This document shows, piece after piece, positions 10,522 through 20,670 of a stretch of 64,000 nt of DNA (the stretch's first letter is position 1; every line of letters starts with the position of its first letter). Source of the DNA: Selaginella moellendorffii. Its lineage: Eukaryota > Streptophyta > Lycopodiopsida > Selaginellales > Selaginellaceae. The notes beneath the pieces were generated by a model. That model did not search any database. It saw only the letters and a list, made by a program, of their open reading frames with translations, and was not told the DNA's origin. The stretch lies in NCBI RefSeq assembly GCF_000143415.4, contig NW_003314336.1:248796-312795 (forward strand), written 5' to 3'. The position numbers were made by a program, and so were the translations under genes.

Positions 10522-11441
10522 ATGGTGAAACGGAACCATACTAATGACGCTGAAACCTCTAGATGGGCGAATCGAGAGGAGGAAACTCTTGCTAGAGATG
10601 CTGCGGAAGAGGTTGAGGCTAAGTCAGAAGAGGAAGAGCCGAGGCTGAGTCAGAAGAGGAAGAGCCGGATGCTACGGCACTGTAGTGTACGGCTCAGGAA
10701 GTTGAGATTGAGAATTTGCGAAAGGAGATTCGCAAATTGAAGAAGGAGAACAAGAAGAGGAAGAAAGAGGCTGAGGTAGCTAAACCAGTTAAGCCTAAGC
10801 AACCAGACTCCTCTTCGAGTTCTGAGGATGATGAAGTTCTGCAGCCGCCCCCAGTTGCACGAGTTTCAAAGTTCAAGCCCCCGAAACCACCCAACTTCAG
10901 AGGCATACGGGACTATCAGGTTTTGGAAGACTGGGTCTACGATATGGAAAACTATTTCATAGTAGCAGACGTAGATGATCTTACAAAAGTTGCATATGCA
11001 CAATCCTTTCTCACCGATCATGCCAAAACTTGGTGGCGCTAGGTGTGTGCTGAAAAAGGGTAGACTAGAAGTTGGACCAAGATGCGGTCTCGTATCCGTA
11101 AGGAATACTTGCCGGATGATCTTGGTCTGAGATTTTGCGCGGAGCTGCGGCGATTAAAGCAGCGAGGGGATCTCATGCATTATGTTAATGTGTTTGCTCA
11201 GAAGCGCATTATGATTGCAAATATGAGTGACGAAGATGCTCGGAGTTACTTTCTAGAGGGTTTAAGTTCACTTTCTCGTAATGAGATTTTGAAGTTTAAG
11301 CCAAAGACATACCTGGAGTGTAAGGAGGCGGCGCAGCAAATTGCCTTTAGTCACTCGCTCATGGAACAATATCAGCAACCGTATGTTGGTAACTTGGATA
11401 AGAATAAAAATTTTGGGAATAAACAAGGTGATCGGAAATAG
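10522..11441 (+). pseudogene. Gypsy-1 Gag, frameshifted
   Basis: The structural (capsid) protein region of a Ty3/gypsy element. An ATG frame MVKRNHTNDAETS is followed, after a frame change near 10650-10720, by a Lys/Glu-rich coiled stretch, then FKPPKPPNFRGIRDYQVLEDW...DHAKTWWR and FCAELRRLKQRGDLMHYVNVF, typical of the retrotransposon Gag domain. Stops occur at 11040 and 11062, and the frame ends at 11441 before the zinc knuckle. At least two frame changes and two stops make it inactive. Confidence 0.7.
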
Positions 11442-11600
11442 AGGGTGGAAAGTAGATTCCGCCCTGGAGGCTCACAAGCAACAGTTAACAAAGGTGGTGG
11501 TGGTTGGAGACCACCAACAGCTTCTTCTGGTCCTAGGCCCTCTGTTCCTCCTCCTGGTGGGTACAAGCAGTAGCAGCCTGCAAAACCTGCTCCTAGCGGA

Positions 11601-12830
11601 ATGGGTAGTGTGGCTCATTGCTTCCATTGTGGAGAGTTGGGACATAGGTCCTCGGAATGTCCCAACAAGCATAAGACAAGATCTCGAGTTAATGTCATGA
11701 GGGAAGACGGTGGTGGTGAAGCCGAAGGGGTTGACGAGTTGGTCAATGCAGACTATGAGGAAGAAGAGGTGAGTAACTTTCGTTGCTTTCCTGAAGCTTT
11801 TCTTGCAGTCAATGCAAATACTGATCCGTTGATGTATCTGGTAGGCTTTGTCCGTGCACACCGAATCCGAGTGATGATTGACACAGGAGCTACGCACAGC
11901 GTGATATCCGAAGACTTAGTTAAGTTGTTAGGATTGAATGCTGAGCAAATGTCGCCTATGCACTTCCGGTTTGCGGAAGGTGGGCAAGTAGCCAGAAAGT
12001 TTGTGAGTGATGTTCCAATAAAGATATCTAAGTGGAAAGAAAGAGTGGACTTGGTAGTGTTGAAGATACCAGATTTTCAGATGGTGTTTAGTATGGATTT
12101 CTTCAACAAGTATATAAAAGGGATTTATGGTGCTAGACAAAGTCGTATCACATTGAAGTCCGAGGAGCGACCCGATGTGTCCTTCCAATTGCAAAAACGT
12201 TCCTCAAAGGATTGGGATGGAAAGTTCCTGACTGCGAGGGCCGCTCAAAAAGCAGCTAAGAGGGGATGTCGGACCTTTTGGGTTCAGGTGATGGAAGCTG
12301 AGGGTATTGGTGACTCAGTTCGAATCGGTGACGGGGTTGATCCTGTATCAAAGAAGATATTGGAGTTGCTGGTGCGGAATCAAGATATCTTCCCAAAGGA
12401 TTTGCTGCCAGGGCTACCTTCTAGCTGTGAGGTTGACCACCGGATTGAGGTTATTCTGGGTTCTAAACCACCTACAAAAGCTCCATATCGGTTGAACATC
12501 AAGGAGATGGCTGAACTTAAGAAGCAACTCACGAAGCTTCTTGACAAAGGTCATATCCAACCAAGCAAGTCACCTTATGGAGTGCCGGTCCTTTTTGTTA
12601 TGAAAAAGGATGGAACCATGAGGATGTGTATTGACTATCGGGCACTCAACAAGATCACGGTTAAAAACAGTTATCCTTTGCCTCACATTGATGACTTGTT
12701 TGACCAACTCTTAAAGGCTAAGTATTTTACGCGACTTGATTTGCGGTCCGGGTATCATCAGATACGGGTGGCGGATCAGAATGTGAAGAAGACAGCCTTT
12801 AAAACTCGGTACGGATTTAGTCCCTTGGGC
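11601..12830 (+). pseudogene. Gypsy-1 zinc knuckle, protease and truncated reverse transcriptase
   Basis: A single open frame holds [14 protein letters not shown] (CX2CX4HX4C zinc knuckle, about 11620-11660), an aspartic protease active site MIDTGATHS (about 11873-11900) and the first part of reverse transcriptase: [38 protein letters not shown] and [11 protein letters not shown]. It stops before the YxDD motif: at about 12820-12830 the sequence switches, within the word GTCCCTTGGGC, to non-coding DNA like that at 36220-36535. RNase H and integrase are missing, so the element is a recombinant fragment. Confidence 0.8.
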
Positions 12831-13129
12831 TTTATTTATTGCCCTTGCAACACTAAACACCACCTCCTGGTGTTCTAAAGTGTTTGGGTGTCCCAATGAT
12901 TGCCTCCTTGACAATGAGCATTTCCTTTTACGACAGACTTACTATATCGCAACATAAGTAATTTATCCCCCGTAAGGGTATATCTAACTTCCTTACGCCA
13001 TTAAGAAGTCTTGGGTAGTTACCTTCTACCTATTTAACCAATTATCTTGCACCTCTTGTTTAGTTGCCTCATAGTTGTTAAGTCCTACAACTCATTGCTA
13101 GTGCTTCCACACCACCATCATTATCTGGG
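12831..13129. repeat. Non-coding retroelement fragment, matches 36232-36535
   Basis: Shares TTTATCCCCC.TAAGGGTAT, CAACTCATTGCTAGT and the closing CATCATTAT.TGGGT with 36232-36535, which is internal DNA of the family B element. No open frame of note. LTR A is inserted at its end. Confidence 0.65.
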
Positions 13130-13483
13130 TGTCATGAATGTGATTTCAGGTATCGAAAGTTACCTGTTGGCTAGTCTTTACAGACACTTTTACCTTACTG
13201 CCATGATGGCAGGAGGTCAGTATTGTTGGTTCCCTTTATTGGCCTGGCCCCCTTGTTCAAGAGTTAGTGAACTAAACTTTGCATCTGTACTTGGCCAGAT
13301 GAGCATAAGGACGGAATTCCTAAATGTTTATTTAGCCAAACATATTTGGCTTGGCTTTTTAGTTCTCTTTTGCTTTGTCTTGCACTGGCTTAACAAGAAC
13401 CCTTGCGTATTGAGATTAGTCCCTCAATATCGTTGGATGATAGCTTACCTTGTCTGCCAAACACCCTCGTTATCATGCCCTTA
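13130..13483 (+). repeat. LTR family A, left part (split by transposon copy 2)
   Basis: Begins TGTCATGAATGTG, matching the LTR start at 9411, and continues collinearly to CATGCCCTTA where the transposon is inserted. It resumes at 27394. The last four bases, CTTA, are the target duplication. Confidence 0.75.
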
Positions 13484-13507
13484 AAGCTCTATTTCGTTAA
13501 AGTGGGA
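13484..13507 (+). repeat. Left terminal inverted repeat, copy 2
   Basis: Reads AAGCTCTATTTCGTTAAAGT then GGGA. It is followed at once by a short internal hairpin (AAGTGGGA, ten bases, TCCCACTT). Confidence 0.9.
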
Positions 13508-13592
13508 ATTGTCATTATCCCACTTGTAAAATAAGGTTTCCAAACCTTTATATAGTATATAAATATAACAAAATTCAACTGCATTGTGGCAC

Positions 13593-13778
13593 ATGCCATT
13601 TTATTTTAAACAAGGAAATGTCTACTCAATCACTTCTCCTCCCCCTGCCACTGCTTCACCTCTCTCTTCTCCTTGTCATCGTCGTCCAATTTCTTTCCAT
13701 CCTTTTAATATTGGCTCAGTTGCTCCGAGTCTAGGTGGAGCCCAAGTCCCCATTCAATCTTTACTTTCCCCTTATTAA
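13593..13778 (+). CDS. Small Pro/Ser-rich ORF (61 aa) near left TIR, copy 2
   Basis: ATG-started frame MPFYFKQGNVYSITSPPPAT..., rich in Pro and Ser, with no known motif. The identical peptide is kept at 39368-39553 in copy 3. Because the two copies are recent and very similar overall, identity alone does not prove coding. It may instead be 3' sequence of the minus-strand gene. No ribosome or splice context decides it. Confidence 0.3.
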   Translation: MPFYFKQGNVYSITSPPPATASPLSSPCHRRPISFHPFNIGSVAPSLGGAQVPIQSLLSPY

Positions 13779-13869
13779 TAAAACAACTTCGTAGACTTCC
13801 AATAACATGCTGTAACACTTCTAGTATAATGCAAATCCTCTCAAAGAATTGTCTTTTAATATTAATACA

Positions 13870-13891
13870 ATGGCATGGAACCCCATGCCAT
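13870..13891. repeat. 22-bp palindrome, left-most copy
   Basis: ATGGCATGGAA followed by CCCCATGCCAT, just beyond the 3' end of the minus-strand gene; conserved at 39645-39666 in copy 3. Confidence 0.8.
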
Positions 13892-14946
13892 AATAAGTTA
13901 CATTTTTAAATAAATACATGCCATCTCAGACTGTTATTTTTTGCCTCCAACGCCTATACAATAATCTTGGAATTTCATCACTCTCCACACTATCAGGATT
14001 TAAACCCAATAGTAATGCCATCTCTTCTCTAATACGTCCACGCTCATGTTCAGTGGTCGAAGAACCCATCCGGTTGAGAAGATTATGGAGATGCGGATAG
14101 TGCTTGGCTAGACAATATACATGCCATAAATGATGACTGGTGTCTGTCCGATCAAATGGCTTCTGATATACCGTTCCATCTGCCATTTGGTTGATTTCTG
14201 CAGCCACCTCCTGGACTGGCCGGTTCTCTATCACCATCGCTTCAAGCCGTTTTGCAAGGTCCCCCAGAACATACGGTTTCTTCTCCCTAGTTTCCATACT
14301 GCAAGAGATGTGGTGCACTGCATATGTGTGCGTGTTCGCTGCAGTTTTAATCGGCGAGTCATCGATGATGAGGATTTCACTTGACCTAGCAGTCCGGTTC
14401 ATCACTACAGCCTCTGCCTTGACGAAGATGGGCTTGCTACCCCTCACATGGACCATAGTCAAGCAATCCTCCTGCGTTAGGAGAAAGTCAAATGGTAATA
14501 TTACTCGCGTCTGATCGTGCATCATCTGTAGCAACGTTAATGCATTGTGGCGCATCATGGATGTCCAAACTCCCAATTGCAAATTGAACCCTGCCCTTTG
14601 TTTTAAGTGTCGCATGGTCATTATTAGATCCCGCAGTTTCTCCCGTGTGATTAATGTGAATCTGTCTCTTTTGACCAACTTGCGACCGCAGGCTTTGGAG
14701 GGTGCAGTGACATTCGAGGACGAGCCACGCTCATGGGAGAAAAGGACACCGTTCAGATCAAAAACGATATAGTACTTTCGCCGTGACTCTGAAATGAAAT
14801 GCGTCAGCATAAAAAATGGTACAAGTCAATTTTACCATCTACAATATTAGCGAATGGTGCTCCCGATGGTCGTTCAGAGGGTTTTGGTCGAGGAAACGTG
14901 AAGGGCGGAAATACTCTCCTCTGCAATGTGGGGTCAATCGCATCCG

Positions 14947-15043
14947 ATGGCGTGTGGGCACATGCCATTTCAGCTGTAGACTCTGGTACAACTGGCTCAA
15001 CAGTGGCATGGGGTGGTTCCGATGGCGTGTGATCACACGCCAT
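14947..15043. repeat. Two palindromes inside minus-strand coding exon
   Basis: 14947-14968 (ATGGCGTGTGG/GCACATGCCAT) and 15022-15043, the latter a perfect 22-bp palindrome centred on TGATCA. They lie in a Pro/Thr/Ala-rich repeat-like stretch (AEMACAHTPSDA, AEMACDHTPSEP), so here the palindrome is translated rather than intronic. Confidence 0.8.
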
Positions 15044-16254
15044 TTCAGCTGGTGCCTCCGTTGGCAAAGTGGACATGACCGAACAGGCAGCAGGGGCGGT
15101 GTAGGGAGGTTCCAACGGCGCGTAGTCAGACGATTGGGCACACGTTGGAAATGAGGATACGACCGGCTCGGCGGCTGGGGCGGCCTCATGCGGGTCCAAT
15201 GGCGCCTGGTCACCGTCAGTTGGATACGTGGACAAGATTGACTTAGTGGTATGGGCAGCATCAAGTGGAGCGTGGTCAGCTTGCTTGGCGTTGATATGGA
15301 TAGTAGCCTCCACCAGCTCTGATGACTCTTGCAGGCAAGTAGAGTCCACTGGTGGATCCATATGCATGTCCAAATATCTCCCTTCGATTGAGATGGTATC
15401 CTCCCGTGCTACTAAAAACAAACTCATTAGCACATTGAATCGACTATACTGTATTTACCATCAACTGCTATTGAGGAACTAGGACCGATATCACTTGGGC
15501 GCACTGCTGATTCTGAAGGATTGGACATATGTTTCGACCCTTGCTTGGCACTATCCTTCCTCGACACTAAAGGCTAGAGTTTGTATCTTAATTCAACTGA
15601 ATAATCTCTACTTACCATTTCTTCTGCGACCTACATGGACAATGTTAGAAATGGTAAAAGGTTAGGAATGGATGTACTATTATTTACCTGATGGTTTGTC
15701 TTGTATGACCTTCCTCCGCTGCTCTTTGGCCACCTCAGGCTGGCCATCGTCGTCATCATCGTCATCGTCGTTATTGTGATCGTCACCATTGTGAGGACCA
15801 TCCAAGTCCTCTTCGTCCTCCTCTTCTTCATCCTCCTCTTCTTCGTCCTCCTCTTCTTTGTCCTCCTCTTCGTCCTTCTGCTCTTCCTGCTCATTATCTT
15901 TCTCTGGCTCCTCATCCCCCTCTTGCATTTCTTCCATAGGCTGCTCAGGCTGGATTGCTTGTTTTTCCAGGACCATCTTGGAAAAATCATCTGGCCGAGT
16001 CTCCATCTCAAAATACAAGACATCCATATCCTGTTTTAGTGCGTGACCTAGGACCGTATCCTCACCCGACTGTCTTAACATGGTTTCTGCACGTTCTTGC
16101 ACCCTTTGAAGACGACGAGATGAGAAAAACGTGGCCCTGACTTGAAAAGCATCCCTCATCCATTGTACCTCTCCATTGAGATTGGGGAAGGGGAGTCCGC
16201 CATAGGAATCTGAGTCAGAAGGTGGTGACTGGCTCCTTTCACTCAGCCCTTGAT

Positions 16255-16301
16255 CTGCAATGAATGGCATGAGCACACACGCCATAACTGCGAGGCATTA
16301 C
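16255..16301 (-). other. 47-nt intron built around a palindrome
   Basis: On the minus strand GTAATGCCTC...CATTGCAG, phase 1. The palindrome occupies 16264-16285, nearly half of the intron. Conserved in copy 3 (palindrome at 44288-44309). Confidence 0.75.
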
Positions 16302-16445
16302 CTATCATCTTTTCGTTGCCCTTCTTCCTTTTCGAATCAAACGCCTCTGATCCCGACGACTGTCCAACGTGCTTTCGCTTTTTATGACCACTGTCAGTTT
16401 GAGCTTGGCTGGTGCTTGCCTGTTTTGCCTTTGAAGAAGTGTCTC

Positions 16446-16494
16446 CTGCAAGGAATGGCATGAGACCACACGCCATTGCAAATATAATTTGTAC
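16446..16494 (-). other. 49-nt intron built around a palindrome
   Basis: Minus-strand GTACAAATTA...CCTTGCAG, phase 1, with the palindrome at 16455-16476. Conserved in copy 3 (44479-44500). Confidence 0.75.
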
Positions 16495-16584
16495 CTCCTT
16501 TTTTCCTATTGCTTGTCTGTTTGTCCTTCTTCGACGCGACACCAGTGCGCTTTTCAGTCCTCGTGTCTGAATATTCACAACGAT

Positions 16585-16622
16585 CTATAATCAAAATGGC
16601 GTGAGGCCTCACGTGACCTTAC
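16585..16622 (-). other. 38-nt intron built around a palindrome
   Basis: Minus-strand GTAAGGTCAC...GATTATAG, phase 1; the palindrome at 16596-16617 has one decayed arm. At 38 nt it is unusually short for a plant-type intron. Removing it keeps the frame open (LAQ joined to DRCEYSDTR). Confidence 0.7.
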
Positions 16623-18056
16623 CTTGTGCAAGTTGTGACCTCGGCCTAACATCAGTAGCTGTTAACGCCGTTTCAGCATCTGGGGGTGGCCACGCTCCTG
16701 CATACATAGCTTGTGAGATAACATTTAAACTTAAAGTGCGTACTCACCAGGTTCGTAGAGAAGATACTGTTTTTCTTTGGCAACTGTAATTATATGCTCC
16801 ATTGAAGTCACCTCTTCAATGGAGTTTGTCACCGCAACACATGGGACACCCTTGAGTAGTGCGGCTCGAAAGAATAGTCCGCCGCAGTTGTACTCGACAA
16901 CGCATTTGCCCTTGGAGTCACCCGCTATTGCGTTGAAGACCCAGCTGAGCATTTCCCATGCTGCACCTGGAGCTTTCTTTGGATTCGAAAGCTCCATAGC
17001 CGTCTTCAGTTCCTCAGGCACGGGTAAATTGACCTCCCTCAGATCAATTCGATCGGCTTTGTTGAACGAAGCTGGGAAGTCACTCCAGTCCCACTCTGCT
17101 GCAGGACCAATAACAAGGGCGACTGTGAAGATGCGGACATTCGTCGGTATCTTCTTCTTAGCCATTATCCCATGGATCTCCCGCATCTCCTGGCCTTTCA
17201 ACCGAGCCTTCACCTCGTTCAAGGCCTTCCAGAACTTGTGATAGGATTCGGAGTCGTAGATCATATAGTGGACTGAAGATTCCACCTCCGCAAGTCCCAC
17301 CATTAAGTCAATGATGGAGCTGACTTCGTCTGCATGAGTGATCTCCTCGTTTGTGAAGTCCATCACACAAAAGATGTTCTTGACCTGCTCATCTCTGCGG
17401 GAAACGATGCTCCTCCACCTTTGATCCTCATCCGAATTCACGTATACCCGGTAAGGTTCTCGATAGGCCTCTGCTGCGGGGTCGAGCTGTTTCTAAAGCC
17501 GGCAGTTGACATCCCTCTTAATGAAATTTGGATACTGATCCAACTTCTCAGCTTTACTTTTCGTGGCATCCCGCAGCAGATCGATGAACTTGGGGGCCCC
17601 CTTCACGTACTCGTCGATGTCTTCATTTGACAAGTCCAGCTCTTCCATCATCTCTTGCATGGTGTTGATGCTCACCCTCGCCACGGCCACTTGCTCGAAG
17701 ATCCAATCCTTCAATAGCGCACAAGCTCTCAGAGTCGTGCACAAGTCCTCGTATGTCACAATATGGCCGGGAGTCATTTTGGTCTTGTTGAAGACTACCT
17801 CACCACGTAGAAGAGCATTAGCCACTGTCAGAAGGTTGTCGTCGTCTAGAGACCGTGAGAAACGCAAGGCGTTGAGCTTCAAATCATTGGGCTTCCGGCC
17901 GTCCTCCACACCCATTGAGTTTAGCAACTCCCCGTCATGGTACCTCCTTAGCACATCTACCCATTTGTCAAAAACAACTTTTGTCGCGAGTAGAATGTTA
18001 TGGATGCTGAGTGTGTCATTGACCCCCAGTGTTTTCGAGAGAAGACTCAAGAATTC

Positions 18057-18110
18057 CTGCAATGGAAATGGCGTGAGGCCACATGCTATGCCACATGCAA
18101 CGAGGCTTAC
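18057..18110 (-). other. 54-nt stop-free intron with palindrome
   Basis: Minus-strand GTAAGCCTCG...CATTGCAG, phase 0. It is a multiple of three and has no stop, so the open frame reads through it, giving the non-domain peptide VSLVACGIACGLTPFPLQ. The palindrome is at 18068-18089. Conserved in copy 3 at about 46104-46125. Confidence 0.7.
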
Positions 18111-19344
18111 CTGCCAGGCGCTAGTTGCTAGTGCACGTCCTTGTCCTGGTTTTTGTGGCTTCTTCAGTTGAACCCAGAGCTTCCGTGTTCGTGCCAATGT
18201 CTCGTGCAGACCCGATTTGTAGCACGTTTCTTGCTTGACATTCTGCGCGTGGGAGATGTATATGATAGATCGGAGGGGCGAGTTGCCTTTTATCAGGCGG
18301 ACAACTCTTGTCTTGAAGACTTTCTTCACCTCCTCGCCCACCATAATATCCACAACTATCTGTTGCATCGCCAAGCTAGAATGCTGCCCGGAGATGGCAT
18401 AGAACCGGATGTTCTGATCGTCCAACACCTTCCTATTGATCAAGTCTGGAAACCTCGTCTCGCCCTTCATTGTTCGGTAGTAGGGGATCACGTCTGCGAT
18501 GTCGGGTGTTACTGGACTTGCCAGCATCTTCTGCTTCAGTTTCTCCACCCACTCATCAGATACTAGCCTGTGGTTGTATTTGCTTTGGATCTCGATACGG
18601 CTCACGTCGATTGTATATACTTTGTTGGAATAGTAACAAGTACTATTATCTGCGACGATTTTTGCTGCCTCTTCTTGCTCTTTTTGCTCTTTGCGGCTCT
18701 TCTTTTTGGTGGGTGTAGTGTTCGAACCCGAGGCAATGGCATCACCGAGTAGCTTCTTTTTTGGAGCAGCAGAGTCAGACGTCGGCTTGAGCTTGACCAC
18801 CCTTTTCTGCTTCGGGGTAGTTTCCAGATCGACCCCCTTCCCCTTCGCTTCGCAAACTGGAGGCACTCTCAACGGCTCAATGTTGGAATATAGTTTTTGA
18901 ACATCGCCGTAGGTGAGGTCCGTGGATTCCATGTGATCTTCATAGACCCGCAGCGTCTTTGAAATTGTGGGCCTCCTGGACAACCTCTCTCTAGCTCCCT
19001 CTAGGAATTCCTCATAGCCGCTGCCCCCCTCCGGGAAGCTGCTAGGATGTGCAAGGTGGATCTTGAAGGCGGACGCTGTCTCTACCAGAAGTGCCAGTCC
19101 ATATTCTTGCATGGAACTGCATGGAGTGTCTGTCACTTGGATGAGGATCCCCATGCATTCTTTTCTCCCACCATCTGTGTTGTACAGCATCAGATCCTCG
19201 CCTTCCATCCCGAAAGTCCAACTGGTGAGCTCCTCCCCCTTCTCTGCATCCACATTGACAGTGGCTGGAAGAAGAACGCAATTCCTCGCCTGTTCAGAAA
19301 TGCACAACAATTAGAGCTGACAGATGAAAAGCTAGCAGCTGGAA

Positions 19345-19503
19345 ATAACGTGAGGCCACACGCCATTCACCACTGCATCAGATGTCTTGAGGCTGCATCC
19401 TAAGATGGCGTGAGGCTACACGCCATCTGTAACCGGACTGCACTCGAGAGCCCAATCGGTGCATGCCAATGTTACTACTGAATGGCATGTGGCCTCATGC
19501 CAT
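19345..19503. repeat. Three palindromes in the 5' intron of the minus-strand gene
   Basis: At 19345-19366, 19405-19426 and 19482-19503, all inside the region between the first exon donor (19528) and the acceptor at 19290. A small extra exon between them cannot be excluded. Confidence 0.75.
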
Positions 19504-20259
19504 TTTCTACTTCGTCTAAAAGACTTACCATTTGAAGCCGAATGGAGGCCGTGACAATCGAGGCCGGACTCGCTGGCGAATGTGCACTGTGTGTGCAGCG
19601 GATCGTAGCAGCAAGGCTACTCTGCCACTTACAGTTGGAGAGTGGCGCTGAAATCTCCCGGGACGCCAAGTGGGCTGCGTGTGGGTGGCGGAGTGGGCGG
19701 CGGAGTTGGCGGCGAAGTTACAAACTGGGTGTGTCTTGAAGTGGACGCCGATGCACACGAGCGCGATGCGAGCGCGAGTGTGATGCAAGCGCGAGTGGAC
19801 GCCGATGCACACGAGAAACCTGTAGAGAAGTGAGCGTGATCGCGAGTGGGAGCGCGATGCGAGCGGGAGCGCGAGTGTGATGCGAGCGCGAGCGCGAGTG
19901 TGCGAGTGCGAGTACAAAGCAAAATGCAAAACCTAACCTCACACGCGCGAAATGTCACAATGGTTGGTAATCCTGCCACGTCATCATTCCTTGGACTTGG
20001 GCGCCACCATTAATTTCTGGATTGCCGCGCGCATGCAAGCACGCAAAATCCAAAAGAAATCCGCAACGTCATCATTCCTCGGACTGCATGCACGCGAAAT
20101 CCAAAAGAAAGATCATGATTGGGATATCATTTAATACCCTCGCTATATTTATACCATGCATGATTGGATATTCCAAAGCATCTTGTATTTCCAAAAATGG
20201 CAGATGTTCAGCTAAATAAAGAAATTCTATCTATTTCTATTTTTCTCTCAAATCAATAT

Positions 20260-20670
20260 TATAGCGTGTGGGCTCATGCAATTTTGAACCAAAGAAACCC
20301 AAAAAACGTTGGACCCAAAATATTTTGAAAAAACCCAAAAAACCCTAAACATTTTAAACCTTAAAATCCAGGCGTCCTGTGGCGTTATTCCTTCAATGGC
20401 GTGTGGGCGCATGCCATTTTCAGGGCCAAATGCTGAATGGAGAAAAATTCCCTTTCAGTGCAAATGCTGCAAGAGGCAGATGCCGAGCACAAAGGACTGT
20501 AACTACCTCACATGACACAGATAAACTTTTCTCTATTTGGCAAAGATAAACTTTATAGCGTGTGGGCTCATGCAATTTTGAACCCAAGAAATGCACCAAA
20601 AAATTCTCGGCGTCATCTGGCATTATCTCTTGAATGGCGTGGGGCCGCATGCCATTTTTAGGGGCACATA
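20260..20670 (+). repeat. Tandem promoter modules with palindromes
   Basis: Two related modules run TATAGCGTGTGGGCTCATGC, AATTTTGAACC, CCAAAAAA, ggcgtc, then a palindrome (20396-20417; 20634-20655). A third module is at about 21490-21625. Copy 3 lacks bases 20222-20758 and retains only the third module; copy 1 also has only the third. Confidence 0.65.

Larger units (their letters stand above)
13926..19669 (-). pseudogene. ParB-like / methylase-like / FCP1-HAD fusion gene, copy 2
   Basis: Consistent GT-AG sites and matching phases join these minus-strand exons: 18111-19289, 16748-18056, 16623-16697, 16495-16584, 16302-16445, 15688-16254, 15616-15630, 15459-15566, 14836-15411, 13926-14788, giving 4,926 nt (1,641 codons plus stop). 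A further 5' exon ends at 19529; its start is unresolved. Order: ParB-like domain (about 18355-18630; VYTIDVSRIEI, VSDEWVEKLKQKM, AISGQHSSLAMQ); helical region; a segment like the C-terminal half of N4/N6 DNA methylases (about 16760-16985; EYNCGGLFFRAALLKGVPC); basic then very acidic Asp/Glu linkers; C-terminal HAD/FCP1-type domain with FDLNGVLF, LGVWTSMMRHN and ILIIDDSP. Motif I has Asn for the second Asp. A TAG at 17493-17495 replaces CAG of copy 3. Function unknown; DNA binding is inferred. Confidence 0.65.

Noticed and set aside
19525-19929. His/Arg/Ser-rich frame on minus strand (also 47447-47962)
   Set aside because: Translation of GCGAG-rich low-complexity DNA in the control region; the apparent start is not ATG in copy 2.
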